Assembly (NCBI GenBank): GCA_946631935.1
Contig: CAMPAP010000149.1
Location: 1-7,826 of the forward strand
DNA: 7,826 bases
Direction of reading: 5' to 3'
Origin: an uncultured Lachnospiraceae bacterium
Lineage (GTDB): Bacteria; Bacillota; Clostridia; Lachnospirales; Lachnospiraceae
The notes under the pieces were generated by a model. The model ran no database searches and was not told the DNA's origin. It saw only the letters and a program-made list of their open reading frames with translations. Within the stretch, counting starts at the first letter, position 1. Every line of letters begins with the position of its first letter. Both the position numbers and the translations under genes were made by a program. Shown here in pieces: positions 1 to 5,778 of this stretch.

Positions 1-7
1 AAAAAAA

Positions 8-367
8 TTATCTGCTTTCTATTGATATGACTTTATAGCCAAGTTTTTCTATTGTATCAGCAAGAAACTTATCATCAATCTCATATTCGGATCTTACGAT
101 TGCTATCCCTCTTTTTCCTTTTACCGATGCATTTACGCCCTCAATGGAATTAAGAACGTTATGAACCCTGGCATAGCAATGCTCGCAGTGCATGCCGTCT
201 ATCTTTACTATCTTCGTTGATCTGACTTCCGAAAGCTTTTGAGGTTTTACTTTGATGTCTCCTCCTCCGCCTCCGCAGCATGAACCTTCACCTTTAAAGT
301 GAGCTATGGAACCTTTTACGGAAAAGACAAGTATGATGATAAGAATTAAGACTAAAAAAAGATTCAT
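8..367 (-). CDS. Membrane-anchored heavy-metal-associated (HMA) domain protein, last gene of the feo operon
   Basis: A 119-aa protein that probably binds a soft metal ion at the inner face of the membrane. Residues 2-17 are an uninterrupted hydrophobic segment (single anchor or uncleaved signal). A short linker then carries a Cys-Cys pair (30-31) followed by five glycines. Residues 51-117 form an HMA (ferredoxin-like beta-alpha-beta-beta-alpha-beta) domain with the metal loop GMHCEHC at 58-64; Cys61 and Cys64 are the expected ligands. HMA domains with this CxxC loop usually bind Cu(I) or Zn(II) and deliver it to P-type ATPases, so finding one behind feoB is notable. It starts 4 nt after the preceding small gene, so it is almost certainly co-transcribed and perhaps translationally coupled; AGGAG lies about 12 nt upstream. 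A role in handling metal for or around FeoB is inference. The stop codon lies next to a run of seven T (minus strand) at the window edge, but I see no hairpin. Confidence 0.85.
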   Translation of the reverse strand: MNLFLVLILIIILVFSVKGSIAHFKGEGSCCGGGGGDIKVKPQKLSEVRSTKIVKIDGMHCEHCYARVHNVLNSIEGVNASVKGKRGIAIVRSEYEIDDKFLADTIEKLGYKVISIESR

Positions 368-371
368 CTTT

Positions 372-548
372 CTATTTATCTCCTACATTCATCTTCGCGC
401 ATTTGGTATTTCGGGGGCAGCTTCCGGCCATGGGGCAGCCGATACAATGACTGCCCTTCTTTTTTTCTCTGTAAATATAAAGACACGCGAAGCCTACTGT
501 TGAGGAGAGTATAAGTAAAATGATGAAGTTTGCGAGAAATGAGCCCAT
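372..548 (-). CDS. FeoB-associated Cys-rich membrane protein (58 aa)
   Basis: A small reading frame translated by hand from the minus strand, beginning MGSFLANFIILLILSSTVGF. Residues 4-26 form one membrane helix, followed by a basic stop-transfer patch (REKKKG, 27-32) and a cysteine-rich tail: Cys35, Cys38, Cys44 and Cys50, in the context CIGCPMAGSC. Length, layout and position directly after feoB match the family annotated as FeoB-associated Cys-rich membrane protein. The family is thought to replace the Cys-rich C-terminal extension that longer FeoB proteins carry, and this FeoB lacks that tail. The basic patch favours a cytoplasmic Cys tail. It lies 21 nt after feoB and 4 nt before the HMA gene. 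The ribosome binding site is poor (GGGGG about 12 nt upstream), so translational coupling to feoB is possible. Biochemical function (iron delivery, redox or stability of FeoB) is not known from sequence. Confidence 0.85.
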   Translation of the reverse strand: MGSFLANFIILLILSSTVGFACLYIYREKKKGSHCIGCPMAGSCPRNTKCAKMNVGDK

Positions 549-569
549 CTTTTAGCTGCCCCCGTCATA

Positions 570-2561
570 TCAGCTGAGTTTGTATTCAAGTTCCATCTTT
601 TTGTGGTTACTTCTGATGATAAGTCCGATGATAGACGCAAAGCAGATGATGGCAATAAGTCCGCCTGCAAATCCTGCACCGACAGATCCCGTAACGATCA
701 GTGTACCGATCTGATATACAAGGAATCCCACAGTAAATCCGGTTGCAAGCTGAAGGCCTATAGCTCCCCAGAGCCACTTAGCAGACTTCATCTCGGAGTT
801 CATGGCACCAAGTGCCGCAAAGCAGGGCGGCGTATAAAGATTGAACATCAGATAAGCAAGGGCCGCTACTTTGGTGATACCCATTGCAGCTGCCACTGCA
901 TTGCCTTCTCCGATAAGCTCCAGCTCCTCGGTATCGATAAAGTTGGTGATGGCAAATACTGTTGCTATGGTACCTACGACATTCTCCTTTGCAATAAATC
1001 CCGTTATTGCTGCAGCGGCAAGCTGCCAGGAGACGATGCCCACAACAGGAACAAGAAGAATGGCAAAGGGCTGTGCAACACTTGCAAGAATGGATGTGCC
1101 TTCAAGCCCTTCTTCAACGACTTCAAATTTCCAGTTAAAGGACTGCATTATCTGAACTACGGTATTACATACAAGGATTACGGTACCGGCCTTTACAATG
1201 TATGCCTTACCGCGCTCTAACATACTCTTAAAAGCAAATCCCAGGCTTGGAACCTTATACTCGGGAAGCTCAATGATAAAGAAACTTCTGCGGTATTTCA
1301 TTCCGGTTATCGCTTTTATGAGAAGTGCTCCGAGAAGTACAAGAACGACACCGAGAACATAACATACAAAACTAACCCAGGTTGATTCGGGGAAAAACGC
1401 TCCGGAAAAAAGAGCTATAACAGGAAGCTTTGCTCCGCAGGGCATAAAGGTTGCCAGCATTGCGGTACTCCTGCGCTCCCTTTCATTCTTAATGGTCCTG
1501 CAGGCCATGATAGCAGGAATTCCGCATCCGGTTCCGATTATCATTGGAATGACAGACTTTCCGGAAAGGCCGACTTTCTTAAATATCGGATCAAGAACTA
1601 CGGTTGCTCTTGCCATGTATCCGCAATCCTCAAGAAGTGCAATGAGGAAATACATTACCATGACAAGGGGAAGGAATCCCACTACAGCACCGACGCCTCC
1701 GATGATACCGTCAATAAGAAGAGCATAAAGAAGAGGATTTGCATCACCAAGCTGCTCTCCTGCCCATTCCTGAAATGTTTCAATCCATCCGACTATTATA
1801 TCCGCTATCCATGTTCCGACCGTGGTCTGGCTGATATAGAATACAACGAACATGATGGCAGCAAAGATGAGTATTCCGATAACAGGATTGGTGACCACCT
1901 TATCGATGGCATCTCCTTTAGTTTTTTCCTTTGTAAGGGTCTTTCTTACCTCAACATCCTTTACAATTGAATTGACAAAATCGAATCTTCTTCTGTCTGC
2001 AGCTTCAACTTCTTCCTTGCTGTTTATGTTTACATTGCCCTGATGGAAGGGAGCTTTCTGTCCGTTACCTTCAAGTAATGCCGCTTTGCTTATACATTCC
2101 TTGATACCGGTGTCCGACGTCGAAACGGTCTTTATAACGGGACATCCGAGTTTTTCCGAAAGCTTTACCTCGTCGATCTTATTTCCCTTTTTATCGTTTA
2201 CATCACTTTTATTAAGAGCCACAACAACAGGGATCCCGAGTTCAAGAAGCTGAGTTGTAAAAAAGAGGCTTCTGCTGAGGTTCGTTGCATCAACGATATT
2301 TATTATCACATCAGGATGCTCATTTTTAACATAGGAACTTGTAATACTCTCTTCGGAAGTAAAGGGAGACATCGAATAAGCACCGGGAAGGTCAACGGCG
2401 ATAAGTTCCTTGCCGCTTTCATTATACTTATCCTTTATCCTGCTTTCCTTTCTGTCCACCGTAACACCGGCCCAGTTGCCGATTTTCTCGTTTCTTCCCG
2501 TCAGCGCATTATACATTGTAGTTTTACCGCTGTTGGGATTACCTGTAAGTGCGATTCTCAT
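570..2561 (-). CDS. feoB: Ferrous iron transporter FeoB (G-protein plus membrane domain)
   Basis: A 663-aa inner-membrane Fe(II) importer. The N-terminal GTPase has all motifs: G1 GNPNSGKTT (7-15), G2 Thr34 in GVTVDR, G3 DLPG (57-60), G4 NKSD (117-120) and G5 around VSTSDTG (146-152). A helical GDI-type linker leads to the membrane domain from about residue 223. The two Gate repeats carry the conserved GTGCGIPAIM (343-352) and MPCGAKLP (373-380), then KENVVGT (525-531) and YTPPCFAAL (576-584) with the putative permeation cysteines. It is shorter than the roughly 770-aa E. coli protein and ends in a plain basic tail without the C-terminal Cys cluster; the next gene supplies one. I chose the start at 2561 because GGAGGAG lies 8 nt upstream and the protein then begins directly with MRIALTGNPNSGKTT. 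The in-frame ATG at 2597 would add 12 residues that do not look like FeoB and has no ribosome binding site. Confidence 0.97.
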   Translation of the reverse strand: MRIALTGNPNSGKTTMYNALTGRNEKIGNWAGVTVDRKESRIKDKYNESGKELIAVDLPGAYSMSPFTSEESITSSYVKNEHPDVIINIVDATNLSRSLFFTTQLLELGIPVVVALNKSDVNDKKGNKIDEVKLSEKLGCPVIKTVSTSDTGIKECISKAALLEGNGQKAPFHQGNVNINSKEEVEAADRRRFDFVNSIVKDVEVRKTLTKEKTKGDAIDKVVTNPVIGILIFAAIMFVVFYISQTTVGTWIADIIVGWIETFQEWAGEQLGDANPLLYALLIDGIIGGVGAVVGFLPLVMVMYFLIALLEDCGYMARATVVLDPIFKKVGLSGKSVIPMIIGTGCGIPAIMACRTIKNERERRSTAMLATFMPCGAKLPVIALFSGAFFPESTWVSFVCYVLGVVLVLLGALLIKAITGMKYRRSFFIIELPEYKVPSLGFAFKSMLERGKAYIVKAGTVILVCNTVVQIMQSFNWKFEVVEEGLEGTSILASVAQPFAILLVPVVGIVSWQLAAAAITGFIAKENVVGTIATVFAITNFIDTEELELIGEGNAVAAAMGITKVAALAYLMFNLYTPPCFAALGAMNSEMKSAKWLWGAIGLQLATGFTVGFLVYQIGTLIVTGSVGAGFAGGLIAIICFASIIGLIIRSNHKKMELEYKLS

Positions 2562-2569
2562 TTTTTGAT

Positions 2570-2576
2570 CTCCTCC
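2570..2576 (-). promoter_or_regulatory. feoB ribosome binding site
   Basis: GGAGGAG on the minus strand, 8 nt before the ATG at 2559-2561. It decides the feoB start against the in-frame ATG at 2595-2597. Confidence 0.85.
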
Positions 2577-2584
2577 TATATTAT

Positions 2585-2602
2585 ATGTCACATTCATGAC
2601 AT
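2585..2602. repeat. Perfect 6-bp inverted repeat between feoA and feoB
   Basis: ATGTCA-N6-TGACAT, a perfect 6-bp inverted repeat with a 6-nt spacer, in the 111-nt gap between feoA and feoB. In the minus-strand transcript it could form a small hairpin ending about 8 nt upstream of the feoB ribosome binding site. It has no following U-tract, so it is not a terminator. It might influence message stability, processing or feoB translation; this is inference. Confidence 0.45.
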
Positions 2603-2672
2603 TTTATTAAACATTTCGCCTGACCTGACAGTCCCTTATCTTTATACGGACTTTTTTAAAGCCTTTGATATT

Positions 2673-2936
2673 TCATCCGGCATTCATAACGTCCTTGGAT
2701 CTTTCACCGGAATCCGCAGAAAGCTCCACTTGGATTGAAGAGGCAAGGTAAGGGTCGATATTATATCTTGCATCCTTGATGGAGACCACAAGATTCTTCT
2801 TTCTGTCAACAACGGTTATGCTCTCACCGCTGTAGCATCCCAAAGAAAAAAGGAAACTCTCGATCTCTTCATCTCCACCTGTATCGATGGAAGTGATCAC
2901 ATAATCAGTTCCGATTTCAGCTTCATTCAGATTCAT
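2673..2936 (-). CDS. feoA: FeoA, SH3-like cytosolic partner of FeoB
   Basis: A small soluble protein of 87 aa, first gene of the feo operon. It has the FeoA/SH3-like pattern: an N-terminal strand (TDYVITSI), an acidic helix ending in SLGCYSGESITVVDR (equivalent to the family's LGL-x-PG-x-x-V block), then VVSIKDARYNIDPYLASSIQV, the usual second half. The last 15 or so residues (ADSGERSKDVMNAG) are a polar tail. FeoA is thought to bind the FeoB membrane or G-domain region and support transport. I prefer the start at 2936 (MNLNEAEIG): AAGGA lies 8 nt upstream, whereas for the ATG three codons earlier (2943-2945) the same AAGGA overlaps the start codon. A 111-nt gap separates it from feoB; this is long for the operon, but no convincing promoter or terminator was found there. 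Confidence 0.93.
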   Translation of the reverse strand: MNLNEAEIGTDYVITSIDTGGDEEIESFLFSLGCYSGESITVVDRKKNLVVSIKDARYNIDPYLASSIQVELSADSGERSKDVMNAG

Positions 2937-2944
2937 AATATCCA

Positions 2945-2949
2945 TCCTT
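2945..2949 (-). promoter_or_regulatory. feoA ribosome binding site
   Basis: AAGGA on the minus strand, 8 nt before the ATG at 2934-2936. Because it overlaps the upstream ATG (2943-2945), it supports the shorter FeoA start. Confidence 0.6.
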
Positions 2950-2961
2950 TTCTTTTAATCA

Positions 2962-2977
2962 GTTAGCATTTGCTAAC
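2962..2977. promoter_or_regulatory. DtxR-type operator box 1 (in feoA leader)
   Basis: GTTAGCATTTGCTAAC, a perfect palindrome with 7-bp arms and a 2-bp centre; the best-conserved of four GTTAG-N6-CTAAC boxes. It sits about 53-68 nt downstream of the predicted feo start point and 25 nt before the feoA start. It could act as a roadblock operator, and the RNA could fold into a 6-bp hairpin upstream of the ribosome binding site. Confidence 0.75.
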
Positions 2978-2982
2978 CCTTT

Positions 2983-3009
2983 GCCATAAAATATGGCTTG
3001 CGCAGCCAT
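2983..3009 (-). other. Two overlapping, mutually exclusive hairpins in the feo leader
   Basis: GCCATA-AAA-TATGGC (2983-2997) and ATGGCT-TGCGC-AGCCAT (2993-3009) are two perfect 6-bp inverted repeats that share the segment 2993-2997. In the feo leader RNA only one could form at a time. Neither is followed by a U-tract. The layout allows a switch, but it may equally be a by-product of short DNA palindromes in an operator-rich region. Confidence 0.4.
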
Positions 3010-3012
3010 GCT

Positions 3013-3028
3013 GTTAGGCTTTGCTAAC
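3013..3028. promoter_or_regulatory. DtxR-type operator box 2 (at feo transcription start)
   Basis: GTTAGGCTTTGCTAAC keeps the GTTAG-N6-CTAAC arms exactly, with an asymmetric centre. It begins about 2 nt downstream of the predicted feo start point (near 3030), so a bound repressor would block initiation or clearance. On the minus strand, boxes 1 and 2 form a near-identical direct repeat (GGTTAGCAAA..CTAAC). Confidence 0.75.
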
Positions 3029-3036
3029 CATCAATC

Positions 3037-3065
3037 AGTATAGTTAGGTTATTCTAACTTGTCAA
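3037..3065 (-). promoter_or_regulatory. feoAB operon promoter (sigma-A type)
   Basis: On the minus strand, -35 TTGACA (3060-3065, perfect) and -10 TATACT (3037-3042, 5 of 6), separated by exactly 17 bp. Predicted start point is near 3030, giving a leader of about 94 nt before feoA. The spacer is filled by operator box 3, so repressor and RNA polymerase binding should be mutually exclusive. Strong match; not experimentally shown. Confidence 0.85.
3043..3058. promoter_or_regulatory. DtxR-type operator box 3 (inside the feo promoter spacer)
   Basis: GTTAGGTTATTCTAAC, with one more matching pair outside (A3042/T3059). It occupies 16 of the 17 bp between the -35 and -10 of the feo promoter. It resembles the core of the classical DtxR/IdeR iron box (TTAGG...CCTAA type), recalled from the family. 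This is the likely main repression site. Confidence 0.8.
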
Positions 3066-3100
3066 CAGTTTTTTGTATTACCTTTAACAAAGCTTCAGGA

Positions 3101-3129
3101 TTGAGCATTGTAACCATTTATGATATTGT
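3101..3129 (+). promoter_or_regulatory. Probable promoter of the DtxR-family regulator gene
   Basis: TTGAGC (3101-3106, 4 of 6) and TATTGT (3124-3129, 4 of 6) with a 17-bp spacer and an extended -10 TGA (3121-3123). The predicted start, near 3136, falls inside operator box 4, with a short leader to the ATG at 3158. The hexamers are only moderate matches; the position supports the call. Confidence 0.45.
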
Positions 3130-3143
3130 TAAGTATGACTAAC
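3128..3143. promoter_or_regulatory. DtxR-type operator box 4 (regulator gene start)
   Basis: GTTAAGTATGACTAAC, a weaker copy: outer arms TTGTTA/TAACAA (3126-3145) pair perfectly, while the fifth position of the left half differs. It ends directly before the regulator's ribosome binding site AAAGGAGG (3144-3151), as expected for negative autoregulation. Confidence 0.6.
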
Positions 3144-3157
3144 AAAGGAGGTCTTTT

Positions 3158-3526
3158 ATGGCAGTAGGCGAATCAGGGGAAATGTATCTTGAAACCATAT
3201 ATATTCTGTCTAAAAGAAACGGCAATGTCCGTGCCATAGACGTTGGACAGGAACTCGGCTATACAAAGCCGTCGGTAAGCCGCGCTCTTGGCCTTCTTAG
3301 GAAAAACGGTCTTGTGGAAAAAAACGAGGACGGTTTTTTGTCACTTACAAAAGCCGGAGAAAAGATCGCAAAAAATATTTATGAACGTCATACTGTCCTT
3401 TCAAAACTTCTCATGGATATCGGAGTGGATGAAAAGACTGCGACCGAAGACGCATGCCGAATAGAACATTACATCAGCGAAAAAACCTTTAAGGCAATTA
3501 AGTCCAGGATCAAAAAAGGCTGTTGA
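3158..3526 (+). CDS. DtxR/IdeR-family metal-dependent transcriptional repressor (short form, Fe-type site)
   Basis: A 122-aa cytosolic repressor. A winged helix-turn-helix occupies residues 1-67 (recognition region TKPSVSRALGLLRKNGLV, 36-53), then a dimerisation/metal domain (68-122). There is no C-terminal SH3-like domain, so it is MntR-sized. Its metal residues, however, align with DtxR: Met9 (DtxR Met10) and the ACRIEH block with Cys100, Glu103 and His104 (DtxR Cys102, Glu105, His106). MntR has Asp at the Met position. His78 of the ancillary site is kept, but the other two ancillary ligands align with Ser82 and Thr96. I infer Fe(II) as co-repressor. It is transcribed divergently from feoAB, with four GTTAG-N6-CTAAC boxes in between, so it very likely represses feo and itself. 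The ATG at 3158 has a strong AAAGGAGG 6 nt upstream. Residue correspondences are from memory of DtxR and MntR. Confidence 0.9.
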   Translation: MAVGESGEMYLETIYILSKRNGNVRAIDVGQELGYTKPSVSRALGLLRKNGLVEKNEDGFLSLTKAGEKIAKNIYERHTVLSKLLMDIGVDEKTATEDACRIEHYISEKTFKAIKSRIKKGC

Positions 3527-3537
3527 TCAGATTTGCA

Positions 3538-3561
3538 GGGTGATCTTATGTATCATCACCC
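3538..3561. terminator. Possible hairpin between convergent genes
   Basis: GGGTGAT-N10-ATCACCC, a perfect 7-bp stem lying between the convergent regulator and GGDEF genes and overlapping the last codons and stop of the latter. No U-tract follows on the minus strand; on the plus strand a T-rich stretch starts about 12 nt later. It is a weak terminator candidate. Confidence 0.3.
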
Positions 3562-5696
3562 GCATCCCTGTAATATTTTCTTTTTTCTTCGTACATTTTG
3601 TCATCCGCTTCAAGTTTATGCTTTCTTATATCGGAATCTCCACCCCCTGAATAGGAAAAACCTATAGCAAGATGATAACCTTTTTCAAGGACATCTTTTC
3701 TGAGGCTGTCTATCATATCTTCCAATTCCTGAAATCTTATATCACATACATATGCCGCAAATTCATCTCCGCCCATTCTATAGACATTTCCGGTTCCGAA
3801 TCTGTCAACAAGACATGAATATACTTTTTTAATAAGATCGTCTCCGGCATCATGTCCCTCATTGTCATTGACTTTTTTCAGACCGTTTACATCACACATG
3901 ATAAAACCGTAAGGCTTTGAAGTATCAAGGCTGTTTGTTTCAAATTCCTTTATGGCCCGTCTGTTTAATGCTCCTGTCATTGCATCGTGATAACTGTATT
4001 CAACAAGGAGCTTGTTATAATTACGGCTCTCTATAAGATCCGAAAGAAAATACATAAGAAGCCTTATGATCTCCGATATTTCCTTCATGGTATCTGCCGG
4101 AGGATTATCGACTCCGAAAAATCCGATATACTCACCCTCTAAGATAAGAGGCCCGGTTACAAGAGTATTTATGCCCTGGGGCTTTAAAACCCGGTACATG
4201 TTTTCACTCACCAGGCGGTATTTTTCCATATCGTAAATGAGAATGTGACCGCCTTTTTTATACTCCCTGTACCAGCAGTCGACAACTCCGTCATAGGGAA
4301 GCCCTTTGAGATTATCTATCTGGGGAGTGACACCTTCAGAACAGTACTCATAAGTATTATCAAAAGTTCCGTTCTTCATGTCTTCAAATATATATGCACG
4401 GTCCGCCCCAAGCTCCCTGCACATATATTCAAGCACCCTGCCTATTTTGCTTTCCGGCTCGTCTGAATCCGTCACATACTTAAGGAGATTATTCACAAAG
4501 CGGTCTCTTTCAAGGGACTTTTTTTCAACCGACCACCAGTAAAAGATCTGCATCGTCATGAATAAAAACAGCATGAGAAGACCCGGTCTTAAAAATATCC
4601 CGTGGCCGAAGGAAACTTTCTGTCCGAAATAGAATTTTGCCATGTCGATAACAGCTGCGATCATAAAGACAGCTACACCTGCGTAGAAAAAATTAAGTGA
4701 AGATGATACCGAATGTTTCCTGCACCATAATTCATTTTCAAGCAGCATGATAACGATGAGCAATATGTGAGATCCAAAGGACAGATAGATCAGGGGCTCC
4801 ATTAAATGCATATCGGTACCCAGCACATATCTCAAAAAAAGAACAGAACCTAAAAATATCACCGTAAAGGCTAAGGACAGGAAGGAAAATATGGGTTTTT
4901 TCTGCTTTGTCTTTGAATTTATAAAATATACAAGGGGGAAGCACGCAAGATGAAGCATCAGATAAGCTATCTCTCTCGAAGCATATATGCTCCCTATCGT
5001 AAGCTGGGGAATACCGGTGTCAAACAAGCTCCAAAATCCCATTAAAACAGCCGAAACTCCCAAAGCCCAGAGAGATTTTACCAGCTTTTTTTCTTTGAAC
5101 ATGCCAAAGTAAAAGATGATCAGAACTATACCGAAGATCATGATAATGACGGAAAAAAAGGCAGTCAGAGCATTACTGCTGATGACAGAATACCTGTACA
5201 ACTCTTCTTTCCCGTACTGCATATCGTTTATGCGTCCGCCGCTTCCGTCCGCAAAAGAAGAACGTGCATCAATACGTATGGTTTTTCCCTCATCCCTTGT
5301 ACCAAGTCCTATCATGCGATAAGAGATCCCGTCACCCATACCGGTGATGTTTTCGGATGTGGTATATGAATATATCTGTTCATCCTCTACATAAACATCA
5401 AAATTGAGATTGCTGGTTGAAAGATAGACAGAATCCGTCTCTGACATTATCCTGGGAAGAGTCTTTGTGACCGTATAGCTTCCGCCAAGCTTTCCGCACA
5501 CAAGATCACAAAGATCCACACGCTCACCGTTTTCCAAATACCAGCCGGTATTGTAAATGCGGTCTCCGGATTCCTTCCCTGCCATGATGAAGTCCTGCAT
5601 ATCCGTAAAAAACAGGACATGATATAAAAAAAGTGCCAGTAAAAGAAAATAGAAAATATTAACTGTCCTTAACAGTTTTACCGATCTTTGCTTCAT
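3546..5696 (-). CDS. Membrane diguanylate cyclase: ectodomain, 7TM, GAF-like, GGDEF
   Basis: A 716-aa receptor expected to make cyclic di-GMP from two GTP. Order: TM helix 12-29; extracytoplasmic domain about 30-172, beta-rich, like 7TMR-DISM ectodomains; seven hydrophobic segments about 173-389; a GAF-like domain about 400-560 (ELGADRAYIFED; EYIGFFGVDNP); GGDEF domain 568-713. The cyclase domain has DAMTGALNRR (571-580), metal-binding Asp602 in CDVNGLKKVND, and the intact GGDEF motif (642-646), so it should be active. Where an RxxD inhibitory site would stand, the sequence is FGTG, so product inhibition through an I-site is not expected. No EAL domain. I chose the ATG at 5696 because GGGGGA lies 8 nt upstream; the ATG at 5717, seven codons earlier, has no ribosome binding site and would lie about 11 nt from the predicted transcription start. 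It has its own promoter, so it need not be co-transcribed with the upstream helicase gene. The ligand is unknown. Confidence 0.92.
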   Translation of the reverse strand: MKQRSVKLLRTVNIFYFLLLALFLYHVLFFTDMQDFIMAGKESGDRIYNTGWYLENGERVDLCDLVCGKLGGSYTVTKTLPRIMSETDSVYLSTSNLNFDVYVEDEQIYSYTTSENITGMGDGISYRMIGLGTRDEGKTIRIDARSSFADGSGGRINDMQYGKEELYRYSVISSNALTAFFSVIIMIFGIVLIIFYFGMFKEKKLVKSLWALGVSAVLMGFWSLFDTGIPQLTIGSIYASREIAYLMLHLACFPLVYFINSKTKQKKPIFSFLSLAFTVIFLGSVLFLRYVLGTDMHLMEPLIYLSFGSHILLIVIMLLENELWCRKHSVSSSLNFFYAGVAVFMIAAVIDMAKFYFGQKVSFGHGIFLRPGLLMLFLFMTMQIFYWWSVEKKSLERDRFVNNLLKYVTDSDEPESKIGRVLEYMCRELGADRAYIFEDMKNGTFDNTYEYCSEGVTPQIDNLKGLPYDGVVDCWYREYKKGGHILIYDMEKYRLVSENMYRVLKPQGINTLVTGPLILEGEYIGFFGVDNPPADTMKEISEIIRLLMYFLSDLIESRNYNKLLVEYSYHDAMTGALNRRAIKEFETNSLDTSKPYGFIMCDVNGLKKVNDNEGHDAGDDLIKKVYSCLVDRFGTGNVYRMGGDEFAAYVCDIRFQELEDMIDSLRKDVLEKGYHLAIGFSYSGGGDSDIRKHKLEADDKMYEEKRKYYRDAGDDT

Positions 5697-5704
5697 TAAA
5701 TTTT

Positions 5705-5710
5705 TCCCCC
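5705..5710 (-). promoter_or_regulatory. Ribosome binding site of the GGDEF gene
   Basis: GGGGGA on the minus strand, 8 nt before the ATG at 5694-5696. It overlaps codons of the longer reading frame, so it favours the shorter start. Confidence 0.6.
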
Positions 5711-5734
5711 GGGTCATAAAAAAAGTTATGCTTT

Positions 5735-5763
5735 ATTCTATCACGCACAAAATAACGTGTAAA
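5735..5763 (-). promoter_or_regulatory. Promoter of the GGDEF gene (sigma-A type)
   Basis: On the minus strand, -35 TTTACA (5758-5763, 5 of 6), a 17-bp spacer and -10 TAGAAT (5735-5740, 5 of 6) with an extended TGA before the -10. Predicted start near 5728, about 32 nt before the chosen ATG. It lies in the 82-bp gap after the helicase gene. The spacer contains a weak CACG/CGTG inverted repeat. Confidence 0.75.
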
Positions 5764-5778
5764 AGAAAAAGATGATAT

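Noticed and set aside
1..10. T-run after the HMA gene as the operon terminator
   Set aside because: No stable stem precedes it in the visible sequence, and the window ends here, so a terminator cannot be judged.
603..1220. A 205-codon open frame on the plus strand
   Set aside because: It lies entirely opposite feoB, is Cys/Lys/Ser-rich with no domain pattern, and has no ribosome binding site. It is an antisense shadow of the FeoB codons.
2576..2584. TATAAT on the minus strand before feoB as an internal promoter
   Set aside because: Transcription would start within or after the feoB ribosome binding site, and no -35 hexamer was found at the right distance.
2630..2657. AGTCC/GGACT pair followed by a T-run on the plus strand as a terminator
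   Set aside because: Only a 5-bp stem with a 13-nt loop, and no plus-strand gene ends here.
2316..2738. A 140-codon open frame on the plus strand
   Set aside because: It runs antisense across the feoB start, the intergenic gap and the feoA end, without ribosome binding site or recognisable protein features.
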